Of a stretch of DNA of 64,000 nt, positions 1 to 9,091 are shown in pieces (position 1 is the stretch's first letter; each line of letters starts with the position of its first letter). This stretch comes from JAWPMT01 sp965229785. GTDB lineage: Bacteria > Bacteroidota > Bacteroidia > Cytophagales > Cyclobacteriaceae. A program made the position numbers and the translations under genes. Under the pieces are notes generated by a model. The model did not search any database. It was not told where the DNA came from and saw only the letters and a list, made by a program, of their open reading frames with translations. The DNA lies in the NCBI GenBank assembly GCA_965229785.1, contig CBDDJS010000001.1, positions 186,001 to 250,000 of the forward strand, in the 5' to 3' direction.

Positions 1-3000
1 AATAGCGACCTGACCATTAACCCTAAAGCGTTAACGATTACCGCTAACCCGGGCAGTGCAGAGTATGGAATTGATGCGAATGCTAATAATAATTTCACGG
101 TAACTTATAATGGATTTATTTCCGGTGAAGACGAAACTGATTTAAGTGGCGGTTTGTCTTTCGGTAATATTTCAGAACCGAATGCAGGTGTTTATCCAGG
201 CTTGATCGTCCCTCAGGGATATACCAGTACCAATTATACGATCGGTTATGTCAATGGCACTTTGACCATTACTCAGGCGCCACTGACAATTACTACCGAT
301 GTGGCATCCAAAATCTATGGTGAAGCCGATCCAATGTTAACGTATCAGATCAGTGGCACTTTATACGGGATGGATGCGGTAACCGGAGCATTAGATCGAG
401 CTGCGGGAGAAGATATAGGTGTCTACCCGATCAATCAAGGTTCCGTCACTGCTGGTGCCAACTATGTCATCACCTTTGTATCCAATAATCTGACCATTGG
501 TCAAAGAGCGCTGACGCTCACGGCAGAGGCAAAAAGCAAGACGTACGGAGATACCGATCCTGCATTGACTTATCAAATCACCAGTGGTGCGTTGCAGGGC
601 AGTGATGTTTTGACGGGGGGATTGAGCAGATTAGCGGGAGAAAGTGTGGGTACCTATGCCATTGGGCAGGGAACGGTAGATAATAGCAATTATGCGATCA
701 CCTTTGTTTCTGATGACTTAGCCGTAAATGCCAGACCCATTACCATCATTGCGGAGAGTAAACAGAAAGTATATGGTGATGCTGATCCTGCATTGACCTA
801 TCTGGTGCAAAGTGGGAATTTGGTTGGGAGCGATATGCTTTCAGGATCCATGACCCGAAATCCGGGTGAGAACGTAGGTTCCTACGCCATCAATCAAGGA
901 ACGTTAGATAACCCGAACTACGACATTACTTATTTACAGGATTTTCTGACCATCAATACTCGGGATATTTCAGTTACGGCTGAGACGCAAAGTAAAATAT
1001 ATGGCGATTCTGATCCTGCGTTGACTTATCAGGTGACCAACGGTGCCCTACTGGGCAGTGACGTTTTGAATGGTATGTTGAGCAGAGTAGCTGGTGAAAC
1101 GGTTGGTACTTATGCGATCAATCAAGGTACACTGGCAAATGCCAACTATAGCATCACATTCGTGTCGAATGATTTGACAATCACTAACCGGGCCATCACC
1201 ATTACCGCGGATGCAGTGAGCAAAACATATGGCGATGCCGATCCCATATTAACCTATCAGGTGACGAGCGGAGCCTTGCAAGGAAGTGATTTATTGACCG
1301 GAAGTTTGGTCCGAGTAACAGGTGAAAATGCTGGGACTTATGCCATACAGCAAGGGACGTTGGATAATTCGAATTATACTATTTCTTATGTTTCAGATAA
1401 CCTGACGATAAATCCCCGTGCTCTTACGTTAACAGCGGATTCAAAAAATAAAATTTATGGAGATGCTGATCCTGCATTAACTTATCAGATTACTGCTGGA
1501 GCCTTGCAATTTAGTGATGCTATCACAGGTGCGCTGGAGCGTAACTTAGGGGAAGCCGTGGGTAATTATGCCATCAATCAAGGAACCTTGGATGCAGGTG
1601 CCAACTACACGGTGACCTATGTTTCGGATGACCTGACGATCGCGGCCAGAGCACTTACCATTACCGCTAACTCGGCGGTAAAATTGTATGGAGATTCTGA
1701 CCCGGCATTTACGTATTCTATAACCAGCGGTGCACTAAAGTTCACTGATGTACTGACAGGGAGTTTGAGTAGAACCGGAACAGAAGACGCAGGGAATCAC
1801 CCCATTGTTCAGGGTACCCTGGATGCTGGTAGCAACTATACGATTACTTACGTAGGCAATGACTTGTTGATTGTCCAAAGAAATGTGGTGGTAAATGCGG
1901 AAGCAAAGAGTAAAGTCTATGGGGATGCTGACCCTACACTGACTTACACGGCAGAGGCTTTGCAATTCTCAGACACCTTTAGTGGAAGCTTGAGTCGTGA
2001 CGCAGGGGAGAATGTTGGACAATACAGCATTAATCAGGGAACCTTAAGTCTGAGTAGTAACTACACGCTCGTGTTTGTTGGAGAAGACCTGACGATCAAT
2101 GCCCGGGGCCTGACGGTAACTGCCGATGCACAAAGTAAAGTTTACGGTGATTCCGATCCTTCCTTAACCTACCAGGTGACCGCTGGTACCTTGCAGGGGA
2201 GTGATGTCCTGATGGGTTCACTGACCCGGATATCAGGAGAGGATATCGGCAATTACGCACTCCAACAAGGTACGCTGGCCAACAGTAACTATGCGATTAC
2301 CTTCGTTCCGAATGACCTCACCATAGGAAGTCGAGCCATCACTGTAACAGCGGATGCACAATCCAAAACTTATGGAGATGCAGATCCGGCTCTGACCTAT
2401 CAGGTTACTACAGGCTCCTTACAGTTTAGTGATACTTTTAGCGGAGAATTAGTCAGAGATGCCGGCGAGGGAATTGGGAACTATACCATTGACCAGGGAA
2501 CCCTGGCTTTGAGTGCTAACTATGATTTAACTTATGTAGGCAGTGACCTGGCCATTGGTAAGCGAGCTATTTCCCTATTAGTTTCGGATCAAACCAAAGT
2601 GTATGGCGAAACGGATCCGGAATTCACTTACAGTTTATTCCCGGGCTCAATTTTAGTTTCCGGTGATGCATTGACGGGTACATTATCCAGAGACCCTGGA
2701 GAAAATGTAGGTAGCTACTCCATTGGTTTGGGTACAGTTACCGCTGGACCTAACTATGATCTGTCTATGGCTGTACCGGCAACATTAGACATTACACCAA
2801 TTGCATTGGCGATTACTGCTGATGATAAGACTAAAGTGCAGGGTACAGCTGACCCGGCGTTGAGTTATACAGTCACCTCTGGTTCATTGATCAATGGAGA
2901 TCAATTCGCAGGATCACTTACGAGACCTATTGGGGAGTCTATAGGGGTTTTTCCTATCCAGCAGGGCACATTAACTGCGGGCAGTAATTATTCAATCACG

Positions 3001-6000
3001 TTTACTGAGGGGAACTTTACGATTACAGACAAACTGTTGCAAGTGATCACTTTTGATCCGCTTCCTGCAATGACCTATGGTGATGCTAATTTCACTGTCT
3101 CCGCGACGGGTGGGGCCTCTGGAAATCTGATTTCCTTTAGCAGTGACAATCCTTCAGTGGCTACGGTAAGTGCTACGGGAGAAGTAATGATCGTCGGGGC
3201 TGGAACTGTGAACATCACCGCCAATCAACCTGGAAACGCGACCTATGCTGCTGCGACCCCTGTAATTCAGAGTCTTACGGTAAATCCTGCTCCGTTGACG
3301 ATCACTGCTGATGATCAAAACGGTACTTATGGAGATGCTTCCTTACCCATGTTGACTGTGACTTATACAGGTTTTGTAAATGGGGAAACAGAAGCTGTGC
3401 TGGATAATGCCCCGGATGTGAGTACAACCGCCACTGTTGGAAGTGATGCGGGTAGTTATCCCATTTTTGCTGCTGGAGCAACGGCCGATAACTATCAGAT
3501 CATTCATTTATTTGGTAACCTTACGATCGGCAAAACTGCCTTGACGATCACTGCAGATGATCAATTCACCACCTATGGTGACGCGGTTTCAACACTTACG
3601 CTTACCTACGCAGGTTTTGTCAATGGAGAAGATGAGTCGGTATTGACAACCCAACCGAATATTGGTACTACAGGCACCAACACCAGTAATGCAGGCACTT
3701 ATGCGATTACCGTGTCGGGAGCCACAGCTTCGAACTATGCGATTACGCATACCAATGGTACACTGACGATCAATAAGGCGACCGTGAATGTGACTGCCGA
3801 TGATCAGAGCCGGGCTTACGGAGCAAATGATCCGACATTCAGTTTGACGTATTCCGGGTTTAAGGGCACAGATAATGAACTAGCGCTGGATACCCAACCC
3901 ACCGGAACGACAACTGCCGCTTCCACCAGCGCGGTAGGTACCTATTCAATTGTTCCATCAGGAGGAGTAGACAACAATTACGCTTTTACCTATACCAATG
4001 GCACGTTGACGATAGATCCGGCAATGCTGATGGTAGCAGTGAGTAATCAAACCCGAACGTATGGGGCCGCGAATCCAAGTTTTGAGTTGGTCTATACAGG
4101 CTTTGCCAACGGAGAAGAGGCAACGAGTTTGACTACTCAACCCACGGCCAGCACAACCGCTACTGCGTCAAGTGGTATCGGGACCTATCCGATTACGGTA
4201 TCAGGCGGCGTTTCAGGTAACTATGCGTTTACCTATGTCAATGCTACGCTGACAGTGAACCCCGCAACCTTGACCGCCAGTGCGGTTGGCCAGTCGATTA
4301 CCTATGGCGAAGCGCTGCCGGGCCTAACGTTTGGGTATGATGGCTTTGTGAACGATGAGGATGCAAGTGTGTTGATTACGGCTCCAACGGCTAGTACTAC
4401 TGCCACTTCAACAAGCTCCGCGGGTACTTATCCGATTACGGTAGCAGGAGGAGTTGCCAGTAACTATCTGTTCAGTTATGTGGGTGCGGACCTGACGATT
4501 AACCAGGCCACATTGACGGTGACCGCAGAGGATCAAAGTAGAAGCTACGGTGCAGATAATCCGGCACTAGCATTTGCTTATGAAGGATTTGTAAATGGCG
4601 AAGATGCGACGGTACTGACTACTGTGCCTACAGCCACAACGACAGCCACTTCCACAAGCTCAGTGGGCACTTATGCGATCACAGCGGCAGGAGGAGAGGA
4701 CGATAATTATGCCTTTAGCTATACGGATGGAACACTAACAGTGAACCCGGCGACTTTGACGGTAACTGCAGCTGATCAAAGTAAAGTTTATGGATCAGCG
4801 AACCCTAACCTGACAGTAACGTACTCAGGCTTTCAGAACGGGGAAGATGCTGCAGCATTGACCACAGTTCCTACTGCCGCCACTACTGCCAGCAATACAA
4901 GCTCAGTGGGCACGTATGCGATCACGGCTGCAGGAGGTGAAGCGACGAATTATAGCCTGACCTACGAAACAGGAACCTTGACGGTAACAACAGCTGAACT
5001 CATGGTTACAGCAGATAATCAAACCCGGGCGTTTGGGGAAGTTAATCCTGCATTTACGGTAACCTATGCGGGATTTGTGAACGATGAGGATGCAAGTGTA
5101 GTAACGACCTCACCGACACTGGCTACTACAGCGGATGAGAGCAGCGCCCCGGGAACTTACAGCATTGAGGTGTCTGGAACGGAAGCGACCAACTATAGTA
5201 TCACAGAAGTAGCAGGGACCTTAACGGTTACAAAAGCCAATCAGGAGATCACATTTGACTTTCTTGATGTGAAGACAACTGCTGACGAAGCCTTTGAATT
5301 GACGGCTGTATCAAGTTCGGGATTGACCATCAGCTATGCGAGTAGTGATGAAACGGTAGCGACGGTGAATGGGGCTACTGTAACGATCGTAGGACCAGGA
5401 ACATCAACGATAACTGCAAGCCAGTCGGGTGATGACCATTACAACGCTGCTGCTGATGTACAACAGCAACTGGTAGTGACCCAGGCGAATGATACAAGAA
5501 TTACATCGAGTATAGAAATTGATGCGATAGCCGATCAAACGGTAGGCAATGACGCGATCACTTTGACAGCTACGGTACGTCCGGTGGATGCTCCGATTAG
5601 TTGGGAGATCATTTCAGGGCCGGCGACTATCGATGGAAACATCCTGACCTTGGGAGATCAGGCAGGTTTGGTACAGGTGAAAGGTTCGATCAAGGAGACG
5701 GATGAATACAAAGGTTCGGAGGATGTGGTAGCGTTTGCGTTGCTGGATGCGAACCTGGTCACTCCGGTCATTGACTTCATCTTGCCAACAGAAGCACTGA
5801 ACACCGAAACAGTGACTTTAACGGCTACGGTAGACGCGCAAGGGGCCACGACAGTAAGTGAAGCAGATGTGGTGTATACGGTAGTGTCTGGCCCTGGAGA
5901 GATCTCAACCACAAACGAACTTTCTTTCACAGACATAGGAAGAGTGATTGTGAGTGCAAGCTTGCCAGCGACGGCAGAGACGAATGCAATATCAGCCCAA

Positions 6001-6924
6001 TCGAGTGTAGAAGTGATCGCCTTATACAACCTGTCGGGCACGATCCGGGATGAGAACAACAATCCATTCACGGATGGATTGGTGATCGTAGGGGACCTGA
6101 ATGACATCACCAATAGTCAGACTACTTCGATCAATGCTGATGGGACTTACACCTTCACGGCACTAAGGTCTGGCGATTACGAGTTGTTCGTGACGCCATT
6201 CAGCATTGACTATGTGATGACGTTCTATGGCGATGTATCTCCGGTGACTGACCCTGATGCGGTTCCCCTGGGCTTGAACATCACCAGTGACCTGACGAAC
6301 ATCGATGTGACGTTGCAATTGGCCCCACAATCGAATGTTGATCTGTTACCTGACGATCAGGGCGGCGTGATCAGTTTCTTTGCTCAGAACAACCTGGGCA
6401 ATGGCAATCGATTCATCCTTGGAAGAACGGAGAATGGTGAACCTTTACCCAATACGCTGGTGATTTTGAAGACCGCAGCAGATGAATATGTAGCTGCCGA
6501 TGTGACGAATGACCTGGGTCTGATTGAGTTCATGGGCTTACCAACGGGTGATTACAAACTACTTGTGGACATACCGGGAGTTGGCACAATGAGTGCGGAT
6601 GTTGGTGTGCAGGAAGGCCAGCAAGTGGATGTGACGGCTTTGATCGATGAATCAGGAGCGAACTTCAATGTGGATGAGGTATTGAGTACGATCCCTGAGG
6701 AGTTGAAAGAGATCAGGGTATTCCCTAACCCGGTACAGGACTACTTCGAGATCAGGAGCCTGAAACGTGTGGAGCAGGTACAATTGTACGACATCAATGG
6801 CCGGATGCTTGAAAGGTTTGGGGCAACAGATCAATATGACATCAGAACCTTACCGGAAGGCTTGTACATGATCAAGATCACCACGAATGAAGGCACGACC
6901 ATCCAGCGATTGATGAAACAATAG
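1..6924 (+). CDS. Giant MBG-repeat T9SS surface protein (5' end outside window)
   Basis: The reading frame is open from base 1, so the first visible in-frame start (TTG at 154) is not the real one and 2307 residues of a longer protein are seen. It is built of about 21 MBG repeats of 75-85 residues. The first dozen carry a YGDxDPxLTY core followed by GSLxRxxGExVGxYxI (to about residue 1010). A second type with TADDQxxxYG and YSGFxNGE follows at about 1100-1745. Big_2-like Ig modules (VATVSxxGxVxIVGxGT) lie at about 1016-1095 and 1750-1830. Two carboxypeptidase-regulatory-like folds lie at about 2010-2070 and 2130-2205. A T9SS type A sorting domain (FPNPVQDYFEI, YDINGRML, LPEGLYMIKI) ends the protein. 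Known family behaviour suggests secretion through the outer membrane and a structural or adhesive surface role; the ligand is unknown. The last 550 residues are clearly paralogous to the end of the giant gene at 34178-43687. Confidence 0.9.
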   Translation, partial: NSDLTINPKALTITANPGSAEYGIDANANNNFTVTYNGFISGEDETDLSGGLSFGNISEPNAGVYPGLIVPQGYTSTNYTIGYVNGTLTITQAPLTITTDVASKIYGEADPMLTYQISGTLYGMDAVTGALDRAAGEDIGVYPINQGSVTAGANYVITFVSNNLTIGQRALTLTAEAKSKTYGDTDPALTYQITSGALQGSDVLTGGLSRLAGESVGTYAIGQGTVDNSNYAITFVSDDLAVNARPITIIAESKQKVYGDADPALTYLVQSGNLVGSDMLSGSMTRNPGENVGSYAINQGTLDNPNYDITYLQDFLTINTRDISVTAETQSKIYGDSDPALTYQVTNGALLGSDVLNGMLSRVAGETVGTYAINQGTLANANYSITFVSNDLTITNRAITITADAVSKTYGDADPILTYQVTSGALQGSDLLTGSLVRVTGENAGTYAIQQGTLDNSNYTISYVSDNLTINPRALTLTADSKNKIYGDADPALTYQITAGALQFSDAITGALERNLGEAVGNYAINQGTLDAGANYTVTYVSDDLTIAARALTITANSAVKLYGDSDPAFTYSITSGALKFTDVLTGSLSRTGTEDAGNHPIVQGTLDAGSNYTITYVGNDLLIVQRNVVVNAEAKSKVYGDADPTLTYTAEALQFSDTFSGSLSRDAGENVGQYSINQGTLSLSSNYTLVFVGEDLTINARGLTVTADAQSKVYGDSDPSLTYQVTAGTLQGSDVLMGSLTRISGEDIGNYALQQGTLANSNYAITFVPNDLTIGSRAITVTADAQSKTYGDADPALTYQVTTGSLQFSDTFSGELVRDAGEGIGNYTIDQGTLALSANYDLTYVGSDLAIGKRAISLLVSDQTKVYGETDPEFTYSLFPGSILVSGDALTGTLSRDPGENVGSYSIGLGTVTAGPNYDLSMAVPATLDITPIALAITADDKTKVQGTADPALSYTVTSGSLINGDQFAGSLTRPIGESIGVFPIQQGTLTAGSNYSITFTEGNFTITDKLLQVITFDPLPAMTYGDANFTVSATGGASGNLISFSSDNPSVATVSATGEVMIVGAGTVNITANQPGNATYAAATPVIQSLTVNPAPLTITADDQNGTYGDASLPMLTVTYTGFVNGETEAVLDNAPDVSTTATVGSDAGSYPIFAAGATADNYQIIHLFGNLTIGKTALTITADDQFTTYGDAVSTLTLTYAGFVNGEDESVLTTQPNIGTTGTNTSNAGTYAITVSGATASNYAITHTNGTLTINKATVNVTADDQSRAYGANDPTFSLTYSGFKGTDNELALDTQPTGTTTAASTSAVGTYSIVPSGGVDNNYAFTYTNGTLTIDPAMLMVAVSNQTRTYGAANPSFELVYTGFANGEEATSLTTQPTASTTATASSGIGTYPITVSGGVSGNYAFTYVNATLTVNPATLTASAVGQSITYGEALPGLTFGYDGFVNDEDASVLITAPTASTTATSTSSAGTYPITVAGGVASNYLFSYVGADLTINQATLTVTAEDQSRSYGADNPALAFAYEGFVNGEDATVLTTVPTATTTATSTSSVGTYAITAAGGEDDNYAFSYTDGTLTVNPATLTVTAADQSKVYGSANPNLTVTYSGFQNGEDAAALTTVPTAATTASNTSSVGTYAITAAGGEATNYSLTYETGTLTVTTAELMVTADNQTRAFGEVNPAFTVTYAGFVNDEDASVVTTSPTLATTADESSAPGTYSIEVSGTEATNYSITEVAGTLTVTKANQEITFDFLDVKTTADEAFELTAVSSSGLTISYASSDETVATVNGATVTIVGPGTSTITASQSGDDHYNAAADVQQQLVVTQANDTRITSSIEIDAIADQTVGNDAITLTATVRPVDAPISWEIISGPATIDGNILTLGDQAGLVQVKGSIKETDEYKGSEDVVAFALLDANLVTPVIDFILPTEALNTETVTLTATVDAQGATTVSEADVVYTVVSGPGEISTTNELSFTDIGRVIVSASLPATAETNAISAQSSVEVIALYNLSGTIRDENNNPFTDGLVIVGDLNDITNSQTTSINADGTYTFTALRSGDYELFVTPFSIDYVMTFYGDVSPVTDPDAVPLGLNITSDLTNIDVTLQLAPQSNVDLLPDDQGGVISFFAQNNLGNGNRFILGRTENGEPLPNTLVILKTAADEYVAADVTNDLGLIEFMGLPTGDYKLLVDIPGVGTMSADVGVQEGQQVDVTALIDESGANFNVDEVLSTIPEELKEIRVFPNPVQDYFEIRSLKRVEQVQLYDINGRMLERFGATDQYDIRTLPEGLYMIKITTNEGTTIQRLMKQ

Positions 6925-6990
6925 AATCGAGAAGACAGATTCACAACAACAGGGAAGGCAGACCTTCCTAACAAATCACGTAACATCAGA

Positions 6991-7021
6991 AAGCAACCAT
7001 TCCATGAGTGGTTGCTTTTTT
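6991..7021 (+). terminator. Rho-independent terminator after giant adhesin 1
   Basis: AAGCAACCA (6991-6999) pairs perfectly with TGGTTGCTT (7009-7017) around a 9-nt loop, and the stem runs into a T tract. It lies 67 bases after the stop codon. Confidence 0.85.
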
Positions 7022-7103
7022 ATAATTGACTATCAAGAGGGATAAGATCATGGGAGATTTTAGATGCTTTTTAAAGGTCAAGATCCGTTGCGTTTATACG
7101 TCA

Positions 7104-7120
7104 CGTATACAAAGTGTTAC
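7104..7120 (-). promoter_or_regulatory. Conserved 17-mer upstream of the ECF promoter (copy 1)
   Basis: Read on the minus strand this is GTAACACTTTGTATACG. It differs at one position from the copy at 23830-23846 and at two from the copy at 32023-32039. It ends 12 bases before the -35 element at 7133. All three copies sit upstream of ECF-type promoters and keep a GTA...TAC dyad. The binding protein is unknown. Confidence 0.4.
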
Positions 7121-7132
7121 AATAAAAAAGTG

Positions 7133-7166
7133 AGGCAACTCTTTTTAGAATCAGTACGTCTAGGCA
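7133..7166 (+). promoter_or_regulatory. ECF-sigma-type promoter A (drives the small RNA)
   Basis: The -35 is AGGCAACT (7133-7140) and the extended -10 is CGTCTAGGCA (7157-7166). AAC and CGTC are separated by exactly 17 bases, as in four other intergenic sites here. An AAC-containing -35 and a CGT-containing -10 are the usual hallmarks of ECF sigma promoters. The start point is expected near 7168-7172, just where the first hairpin begins. Confidence 0.65.
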
Positions 7167-7167
7167 C

Positions 7168-7357
7168 CATCAATCTAAATCATAGCTGGATTGATGATCA
7201 TAGTGGTTTGGTTTTCGGAATGAGTCGGTTAGTAAATTTTTGTTCCGGAAACCACTTAAAGGAAGCCGTGAGACGCTTCCGAAGCGGTAACCGATTTTGG
7301 CGGATTAGGTTACCACGCAGGTGAAGCAACCTTCAAGTATTGGAGGTTGCTTTTTTT
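7168..7357 (+). ncRNA. Putative ~190-nt structured small RNA
   Basis: Between promoter A and an intrinsic terminator lie five consecutive hairpins. H1 pairs CATCAATC (7168-7175) with GATTGATG (7189-7196). H2 pairs AGTGGTTT (7202-7209) with AAACCACT (7249-7256) and has an inner CGGAA/TTCCG stem (7216-7220 with 7243-7247). H3 pairs GGAAGC (7261-7266) with GCTTCC (7275-7280). H4 pairs GGTAACC (7286-7292) with GGTTACC (7308-7314). H5 is the terminator. No convincing protein is encoded: the 86-codon frame through here begins upstream of the promoter and its product resembles nothing I know. I do not recognise a known RNA family; the tmRNA, RNase P and SRP hallmark sequences are absent. A trans-acting regulatory RNA is inference. 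Confidence 0.6.
7324..7357 (+). terminator. Rho-independent terminator of the small RNA
   Basis: AAGCAACCT (7324-7332) pairs perfectly with AGGTTGCTT (7344-7352) around an 11-nt loop and is followed by seven T residues. The stem closely resembles the terminator at 6991-7021. Confidence 0.85.
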
Positions 7358-7403
7358 GTTCCCAAAGATTTTTCCGGGGATAGTAAACAAAATATTTTAT
7401 TGA

Positions 7404-7574
7404 TCAATTGGGTCCGGTGTTGGAAGCAAATCCATATTCAGTTTCAAAATCGCTCATCAGAGCGGTACTTAAGTCCTTTTGATAGAGGAAAACATAATAA
7501 CTCATCACCTTAATCAACTGCGGATCATTGGAATAATTTCAATACTCGACAGCTTTTTCGATTGATCCGATGAA
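7404..7574 (-). pseudogene. Possible decayed gene remnant downstream of the AraC-type regulator
   Basis: On the minus strand one frame reads through about 55 codons with protein-like composition (fragments NDPQLIKVMSYYVFLY and SALMSDFETEYGFA-like text), ending in TGA at 7404-7406. It is broken by an in-frame TGA at 7539-7541 and has no credible start. I read it as a leftover C-terminal fragment of an unidentified protein. It could also be chance. Confidence 0.25.
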
Positions 7575-7577
7575 TGC

Positions 7578-8693
7578 CTATTGATCAAAGTACTCTTTTG
7601 GGGTTTTGCCAGTATATTTTTTGAAAATTCTGTAAAAGGAAGAAGAGCTCTTGAATCCATGTTCTGAAGCAATACCAGTAAGGGTATAATGCTGAAATTT
7701 CGGATTGTTAAAATTGGTTTTTAGCCCGTTGATCCGAATTTCATTGATGAGATCAAAAAAAGTCTGATTCGAAACCTGGTTTACCGACTGTGAAATATGA
7801 TGCATGGGTATGCCGAGTTCATCGGCAACCATCCTTAATCGTAAGTCCGGATTTTTGTACACCTCATACTGTTGGACATATGTAACGACCCGACCAACGA
7901 TCTTTTCCATTTCATCCTTTTGAAGCGAGCTTGAGCTGTATTTTTTTTGGAATTTACCTACGTCACTTTTATCTGTTTTGGATGGAGTGAAAATGGCATA
8001 GAAAAATGTCAGATGGATTATCAAAGAAAGACCAACGTAGTAAATGTGGTAGTAATGAAGCGTCAGGCTTAAATTGGTTGCGATGAATGGATAGATCAGT
8101 AGTCCCAGAAAAGCAAAGATCAGATAATACCGCAAGGCAATGGAGGCCAGGTCACTGAAAATCAGGTTGGTCTCGGCGCTGGCTTGTTTACGGTTCCATT
8201 CTTCCTTACGAAACATAAGGTAAGACATCAGAATATAGGCTAGAATGTGTGTGGAGAACAAATACCTGTTCCAGTCTGACTGGAAAGACGCTTCGGAATA
8301 AAGGGTTGTAAATACTTCTATTTTGACCTGAGCATCTTCAATGTAGAAAGGGAAGAAATATCCAATGACCACCAGAAACGGAATCAGATGGATCAAATTC
8401 CGTTTATGAAACTTCTTGCCGTAGAGGTCTGAGGTGAAAAATAAGAATAAGGGGCCCACCACATACCAAAGCGGCGCCTCGATAAAAATGCTATGTGGAA
8501 TGGTAAAAAACCATCCATATAGATTGAATAGATGGCTAAATATCAGGATCGATATAACCAGCAGGAGCGACCCCAGGAAGAACCTTTTCAGCACGATAAA
8601 AGCATAGAGTGCCAGGATGGTGCCCTGAACAAAGCTGTAGGTCTCTGTAATTGTCCAAAAATTTTGTTCAGTTGGGATTTCTAAAAGGGTCAT
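7578..8693 (-). CDS. AraC-family transcriptional regulator with N-terminal membrane domain
   Basis: The 371-residue protein has seven to eight hydrophobic segments in residues 15-245 (7TM-like sensor). A cytoplasmic linker and an AraC/XylS double helix-turn-helix at about 270-371 follow. The C-terminal domain shows the family pattern with GIASEHGFKSSSSFYRIFKKYTGKTP, shown here as the signature of the second HTH: a GF..SS.F.R.FKK core followed by TP.EY. Membrane-bound AraC regulators of this shape are common in Bacteroidota and sense unknown signals directly. It is transcribed alone and divergently from 9092. An inverted repeat ATTCAT-tcgt-ATGAAT at 8769-8784, about 80 bases upstream of the start, could be an autoregulatory operator. 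The target genes cannot be named from sequence. Confidence 0.85.
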   Translation of the reverse strand: MTLLEIPTEQNFWTITETYSFVQGTILALYAFIVLKRFFLGSLLLVISILIFSHLFNLYGWFFTIPHSIFIEAPLWYVVGPLFLFFTSDLYGKKFHKRNLIHLIPFLVVIGYFFPFYIEDAQVKIEVFTTLYSEASFQSDWNRYLFSTHILAYILMSYLMFRKEEWNRKQASAETNLIFSDLASIALRYYLIFAFLGLLIYPFIATNLSLTLHYYHIYYVGLSLIIHLTFFYAIFTPSKTDKSDVGKFQKKYSSSSLQKDEMEKIVGRVVTYVQQYEVYKNPDLRLRMVADELGIPMHHISQSVNQVSNQTFFDLINEIRINGLKTNFNNPKFQHYTLTGIASEHGFKSSSSFYRIFKKYTGKTPKEYFDQ

Positions 8694-8786
8694 TTATTTA
8701 TTCCGACGGACAATGTTATGCTAAGAAGACCGGCTTAAAATTAGTGCGAATTACGATTTAGAAATGGAATTCATTCGTATGAATGA

Positions 8787-8915
8787 TGCCACCGGATTAT
8801 TAAACAATCAATGATCCGTAGTACCTCTATTGAATTATCATCGATACTCGCAGATAACATTCAACAATCCCTGGGTTATGAGGTGGGAATTGGACTGGTG
8901 TTCCGTTTTCATTAG
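8787..8915 (+). pseudogene. Possible remnant of an outer-membrane beta-barrel C-terminus
   Basis: After a TGA at 8784-8786, one plus-strand frame is open for 42 codons and ends in TAG at 8913-8915. Its last residues, GYEVGIGLVFRFH, alternate hydrophobic and polar residues and end in an aromatic cluster, like the last strand of an outer-membrane barrel. An ATG at 8811 would give 34 residues. There is no signal peptide, so it is likely the 3' stump of a deleted gene. The rest of 8694-9091 holds no other recognisable element. Confidence 0.3.
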
Positions 8916-9091
8916 ATCAGATTGACTGAAAAATACCTTCGGGTCATGGACAGGTATGATACCACTGACTCCATATGACGTTGCTTAATGATACTAAAGT
9001 ATTCTCATTTAATTATTTAACACTTGAAGTAGGAGGAGGGGCAATGAGCAAATGCTCGGGCATGTATTTCTTCGCTGAGAAACTAATAGAA

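Noticed and set aside
7064..7324. Open frame of 86 codons on the plus strand
   Set aside because: It spans the ECF promoter and the hairpins of the putative small RNA, resembles no protein family, and starts upstream of the likely transcription start.
7168..7357. Possible tmRNA, RNase P RNA or SRP RNA
   Set aside because: None of the hallmark conserved sequences of these RNAs is present, and the length and hairpin order do not fit.
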